Shown in pieces: positions 59,735 through 64,000 of a DNA stretch of 64,000 nucleotides. How positions within the stretch are numbered: the stretch's first letter is position 1; every line of letters starts with the position of its first letter. Under the pieces are notes generated by a model. It searched no databases. It had not been told where the DNA came from and saw only the letters and a program-made list of their open reading frames with translations. Position numbers and translations under genes: made by a program. Origin of the DNA: Pseudomonadota bacterium (lineage in GTDB: Bacteria; Myxococcota; Myxococcia; Myxococcales; Myxococcaceae); assembly GCA_023423535.1 (NCBI GenBank), contig JAFAFL010000046.1, positions 1-64,000 of the forward strand. The letters run 5' to 3'.

Positions 59735-61263
59735 ACCCGACGAGGCGGATCGTGGTCGAGGACTTCGCTTCGTTCCGCGAGCACGCGCGCAGGCTGCTTC
59801 ACGAGGGCGTCAAACCCTCCGACCTCGAGCTCGTGGCGGCCGAGGAGCGACAGGCTTCCCTCTTCACGGCCTCACTCGCCGGGCCGGGTCGCTCAGCGCC
59901 AGCAGAATCGTTCAAATCGCCCATCGACACCGACTCATCCGACCAAACCGCGTCGTCGTCACCGCTGCGCGTCCCCCGCGAGTTCATGGACCGGGCCTGT
60001 GCCGTGTCGCTGCACCGCTCGCCGGAACGCTGGGCCCTGCTCTACCGGCTGCTCTGGCGGCTCCGAAACGAGCAACCCCACCTGCTTTCGCTGGCGTCGG
60101 ATCCGGACGTGCGCCGCTTCGAGCTGATGGCGCGCGAGGTCCGCACCGACGAACACCGCGTCCACGCCTTTGCCCGCTTCCGCCGCGTCGAACTCGATGG
60201 GACCGAGCACTTCGTCGCCTGGCACCGCACCGACCACTTCGTCCTCCGCCCCGCCGCGGAGTTCTTTCAGCGCCGGTTCGGCGAGATGCGCTGGTCGCTG
60301 CTCACGCCCGATGAGAGCGCGCACTGGGACGGCTCACGACTCTCCTTCGGCCCCGGCGTCCCTCGCAGCGAGGCGCCCACCGACGACGAGCTCGAGAGCC
60401 TCTGGCGCACCTACTACGCCTCCACCTTCAACCCCGCGCGCCTCAACCTCCGCGCGATGGGCCGCGACATGCCCGCGCGGTATCGCTCGACGATGCCGGA
60501 GCTCGGGCTCTTGCCGGGGCTCGTGGCGTCCGCACCGGCGCGCACGAGAGGGATGACGCGCTCGGCGAAGCGAGCGGAGGCGGACGCGCTGGAGGGCTTT
60601 CTCCCTCCTCCCGAAGCGCGCGGTGCCCTCGAGACTCTGCGGAGGGCGGCGATGGGCTGCGAGGCCTGTCCACTCCACGCGCACGCGACCCAGACGGTCT
60701 TCGGCGAGGGCCCCATCGATGCCCGGATCGTGCTCGTCGGCGAACAGCCGGGCGATCAGGAGGACCGCGAGGGGCATCCGTTCATCGGACCCGCGGGAGG
60801 CGTGCTCGACGAGGCGCTGCGTGAGGCGGGGCTCGACCGCGGCGCGCTCTACCTCACCAACGCGGTGAAGCACTTCAAGTGGGCCGCGGCCGAGGGTGCG
60901 GCGGCAGGTCCCGGCTACGGACCGAGCGAGCGTCGTCGCATCCACCAGCGCCCGAGCGGTCCGGAGATCCGCACCTGCAAGGGCTGGCTGGAGGCGGAGC
61001 TTCGCGCGGTGCGTCCGCAGTTGGTGGTCTGCCTCGGAGCGACCGCGGCGACGGCGCTGCTCGGCTCCGGCTTTCGCATCAACCACAGCCGCGGCCGCGT
61101 CTTCGAGCTGCCCGAGTGGGGACGCGTGCTCGCGACCTGGCATCCCTCCGCGGTGTTGCGCTCCCCTGAGGATGGCACCCGCGAGCGTGCGCGGCGCGAG
61201 CTGGTCGCGGACCTGCGGCTCGCGGCCGAGACGGTCGCGCTGTCGCAGCCCCAAGCCGGGTGA
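59731..61263 (+). CDS. UdgX-family uracil-DNA-binding protein fused to DUF4130-like domain
   Basis: The 510-residue fusion starts with GTG. Residues 1-280 resemble DUF4130; residues about 290-500 are a family-4-like uracil-DNA glycosylase fold. Iron-sulphur cysteines appear as C310-x2-C313 (GCEACPLH) and two later Cys (IRTCKGWL, LVVCLGAT). Motif GEQPGDQED with the following RRRIH insertion (His405) is diagnostic of UdgX, where this His forms a covalent bond to the abasic sugar after uracil removal. A uracil-trapping repair or modification role with the radical SAM partner is probable. Its stop is convergent with the HhH gene. Confidence 0.92.
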   Translation: MNPTRRIVVEDFASFREHARRLLHEGVKPSDLELVAAEERQASLFTASLAGPGRSAPAESFKSPIDTDSSDQTASSSPLRVPREFMDRACAVSLHRSPERWALLYRLLWRLRNEQPHLLSLASDPDVRRFELMAREVRTDEHRVHAFARFRRVELDGTEHFVAWHRTDHFVLRPAAEFFQRRFGEMRWSLLTPDESAHWDGSRLSFGPGVPRSEAPTDDELESLWRTYYASTFNPARLNLRAMGRDMPARYRSTMPELGLLPGLVASAPARTRGMTRSAKRAEADALEGFLPPPEARGALETLRRAAMGCEACPLHAHATQTVFGEGPIDARIVLVGEQPGDQEDREGHPFIGPAGGVLDEALREAGLDRGALYLTNAVKHFKWAAAEGAAAGPGYGPSERRRIHQRPSGPEIRTCKGWLEAELRAVRPQLVVCLGATAATALLGSGFRINHSRGRVFELPEWGRVLATWHPSAVLRSPEDGTRERARRELVADLRLAAETVALSQPQAG

Positions 61264-61279
61264 GCGCGGCCTGCGCGCA

Positions 61280-61525
61280 CTACCCGCCCCTGTCTACAGC
61301 GGCGGCAAGAGCCTCGCGCAACACGCGCATCGCCTTCGGACCGACCCCGTGCAGCGCGAGCAGGTCCTCCTCGGACCAGCGCGCGGCCTCTTCCAGGGTC
61401 CGGATCCCCGCCTGCTCCAGCGCGCGCAGCGCAGGCCGGCCCATCCCCCGCGGCAGCGCGCCGTCGGTCTCCGAAGCGGCGCTCGTCGTCCTCACCTTCG
61501 TCGTCGGCTTTCGCGAGGCCGGCAT
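61280..61525 (-). CDS. Small helix-hairpin-helix protein
   Basis: The ATG at 61525 starts 5 bases after the glyoxalase stop, giving 81 residues: a basic N-terminus then an RpoA-CTD/HhH-like domain (GRPALRALEQAGIRTLEEAARWSEEDLLALHGVGPKAMRVL). Such domains bind DNA without sequence specificity. Function unknown; upstream in-frame extension to 61615 has no supporting homology. Confidence 0.8.
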   Translation of the reverse strand: MPASRKPTTKVRTTSAASETDGALPRGMGRPALRALEQAGIRTLEEAARWSEEDLLALHGVGPKAMRVLREALAAAVDRGG

Positions 61526-61530
61526 GACCG

Positions 61531-62001
61531 CTACGAATTCGCCTGCGGCTCGAGCGCCTTCGGGTCCATCCACATCACCTCCCAGTGGTGGCCGTCGGGG
61601 TCGTAGAAGCTCCACGCGTACATGAAGCCGTGGTCCTGCGCGTCCATCGCGTGCGCGCCGCCGTTCTCCACCGCGATGCGCACGAAGTCGTTCACCTCCG
61701 AGCGGCTGTTGCAGGAGAGCGCGAAGAGCCCCTCGGTGTGGCGCGAGGTGTCCGCGATCTCCCGCCTGGTGAAGCCGCGGAAGAAGGGCTCGGTGAGGAG
61801 CATCACGAACGCCTCCTCGCTGACGACCATGCAGGCCGCCTTCTCGTCGGTGAACTGCGGGTTGAAGGTGAAGCCCAGCTTCGAGAAGAACGCCTTCGAG
61901 CGCTCGAGATCCTTCACGCTGAGGTTCACGAACAGCTTGCGGGACTGCGCAATGGTTTCGACTCCCTGAGGGGCGGCGCCTCGGGTGCGCCGCGTTTTCA
62001 A
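61531..62001 (-). CDS. VOC/glyoxalase-like domain protein
   Basis: A 156-residue single VOC-fold protein (KLFVNLSVKDLERSKAFFSKLGFTFNPQFTDEKAACMVV, then DPDGHHWEVMWMDP) of the lactoylglutathione-lyase/bleomycin-resistance superfamily. Metal residues His and Glu are present in the second half. The substrate cannot be told. Co-directional with the HhH gene downstream and an ECF sigma gene upstream. Confidence 0.85.
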   Translation of the reverse strand: MKTRRTRGAAPQGVETIAQSRKLFVNLSVKDLERSKAFFSKLGFTFNPQFTDEKAACMVVSEEAFVMLLTEPFFRGFTRREIADTSRHTEGLFALSCNSRSEVNDFVRIAVENGGAHAMDAQDHGFMYAWSFYDPDGHHWEVMWMDPKALEPQANS

Positions 62002-62061
62002 GGCATCTGACGGCCGGCGCGCGCGCGAATCATCGGTCTTCGCGGAAGAAGGCGATCGAGG

Positions 62062-63030
<969 letters not shown>

Positions 63031-63076
63031 GGGCGCGGCAGGCTAGCGCGGGTGCCTCGGTCGATGCGCGCCGGAC

Positions 63077-63874
63077 TCAGGCGTGGAGCCCCGAGGCCGA
63101 ATCGCCGCCCCGCAGGTTCGGACGGGGCTGCAATTCCACGTCCCGTCCGTGGGCCCGCTGACTGGCCCGGTAGACCGGGCGCCGCACCGCGTGGACGAAC
63201 CCCACCGGCCGGAACCCGCGTCCGGCGAGGAACGGGTTGAAGCGCAGCGCGTTCTTCCCCACGTCCCGGACCTCCCGCAGCGACACCTCGGCCAGCGGCA
63301 CCCAGTGCGACGGCACGAGGTGCCGCTTCAGCTCCAGTTGGAACCGCGCCTCGCCGCGCTCCGCCGCCGCCCGCAGGCGCTCGAGCCGGTTCTCGCCGTC
63401 CCCGTCGAACGTCTCGTCCGGCGGCCGCAGCCGCAATTTCACCCAGCCGAGGCCCTCCACCTCGAACGGCGACGCACCGTAGTAGTGGTTGGCGAGCCAG
63501 TTCGTCGGGTCGGTGGAGAGGATGGCCAGCGGCAGCGTCCAGGGCACCCGCAGGGTGGCGAGGATGAGGTCCTGATCCTCTTCGGACGGCGACAGCTCCC
63601 GCTCCGGCTCACAGAACCGCAGCGCGCAGCCGAGGAGGTCCGGCCTTCGGTCCGGGGTGCGCCACCAGCCTGCGGAGAACCGGACGATGGCGTGCGAGCC
63701 GAGCCCCTCCGCCAATGGCCGCAGCGCGCTGCTCACCGCCAGCGGCGTCACCTCCGCCCGGTACACCACGCCCGCCGGGTGGAGCACCCTCCGCTTGCGC
63801 AGCTGCGTCCCCGCCCACAGCGCCGGCGCCAGTACCTTCCCGGCGAGCGTCCCCACCCGCTCCCTCAGCCGCAT
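63077..63874 (-). CDS. Catalase-fold-like protein
   Basis: A 265-residue protein with a catalase-like core: HPAGVVYRAEV, VRFSAGWWRTPDRRPDLLGCALRF and a late N-x-FLAGRGFRPVGFVHAVRRPVY, matching recalled small heme-binding catalase relatives (whose ends read FNPW-x-HRPLG-x-x-x-R-x-VY). It is shorter than true catalases and the heme-proximal Tyr is not obvious, so activity is uncertain. ATG start at 63874. Lies upstream of the ECF sigma gene, 46 bases, same strand. The 126 bases to the window edge hold no supported gene. Confidence 0.5.
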   Translation of the reverse strand: MRLRERVGTLAGKVLAPALWAGTQLRKRRVLHPAGVVYRAEVTPLAVSSALRPLAEGLGSHAIVRFSAGWWRTPDRRPDLLGCALRFCEPERELSPSEEDQDLILATLRVPWTLPLAILSTDPTNWLANHYYGASPFEVEGLGWVKLRLRPPDETFDGDGENRLERLRAAAERGEARFQLELKRHLVPSHWVPLAEVSLREVRDVGKNALRFNPFLAGRGFRPVGFVHAVRRPVYRASQRAHGRDVELQPRPNLRGGDSASGLHA

Positions 63875-64000
63875 CTCGCCCCCGATCGCCCACCCTGTCC
63901 GTTTGCCGGAAGATGGGGCCGCCCCGGCCGCACCGCAGCCCCTGCTCGACGCTCGGCTGCCGGCCTCTGGGGCAGAACGCCCCAGTCCATTGAGCAGCGG

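Overview
The window is strongly GC-rich (G/C-biased third codon positions throughout), densely coded and looks like the chromosome of a myxobacterium (Myxococcota, most like the Myxococcus/Cystobacterineae side). The best evidence is an mglB-mglA pair (36285-37365) following dnaX-ybaB-recR and preceding TPR, FHA/AgmX-PglI-type and Wzp/Wza-like envelope genes. I infer this from recalled family and neighbourhood knowledge; no database search was possible.

Left part (1-16681): a partial coiled-coil/outer-membrane protein, a PYROXD2/CrtI-like FAD oxidoreductase, then a lipoprotein metallohydrolase followed by four ATGA-coupled genes (4559-16681). These encode a giant CapC/PgsC-like membrane protein with an internal duplication, a large periplasmic beta-rich protein, a second metallohydrolase related to the lipoprotein, and a 1691-residue outer-membrane protein ending in a predicted beta-barrel.

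Middle (16755-32308): three multi-sensor histidine kinases and a single-domain response regulator surround a LysR/YceI/pirin module. Then come a CapA/PgsA-like lipoprotein (minus strand) and a divergent giant CapB/PgsB-like Mur-ligase-fold protein. CapC-, CapA- and CapB-like genes within 28 kb, each enlarged by unfamiliar domains and accompanied by paralogous hydrolases and a helical-plus-barrel outer-membrane protein, suggest an amide-linked (poly-gamma-glutamate-like) surface polymer system adapted to a two-membrane cell. This is the most novel item in the window.

32385-36151: a small RHH/ParE-type toxin-antitoxin pair, then housekeeping dnaX (coding sequence broken into two frames, a +1 shift needed), ybaB and recR. 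36285-50100: mglBA followed by nine same-strand envelope genes: a secreted coiled-coil protein, two giant TPR proteins, a TPR lipoprotein, a small GltF-like protein, an FHA-TM-AgmX/PglI protein, a coiled-coil secreted protein, a Wzp-type beta-barrel and a short Wza-type lipoprotein. This looks like an MglA-linked trans-envelope machine joined to bipartite polysaccharide export.

50119-55044 (minus strand) is a tightly overlapping five-gene operon with murein-recycling genes (ldcA, a serine hydrolase, mpl, a TlpA lipoprotein, an inositol-monophosphatase-like gene). 55072-63874 holds an RsmB-like rRNA methyltransferase, tRNA-Asn with a terminator, a DNA-repair group (uvsE, radical SAM protein, UdgX fusion), and an HhH protein, a glyoxalase, an ECF sigma factor with a SnoaL-like tail and a catalase-fold-like protein. 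No rRNA, CRISPR array, insertion sequence or prophage was seen.
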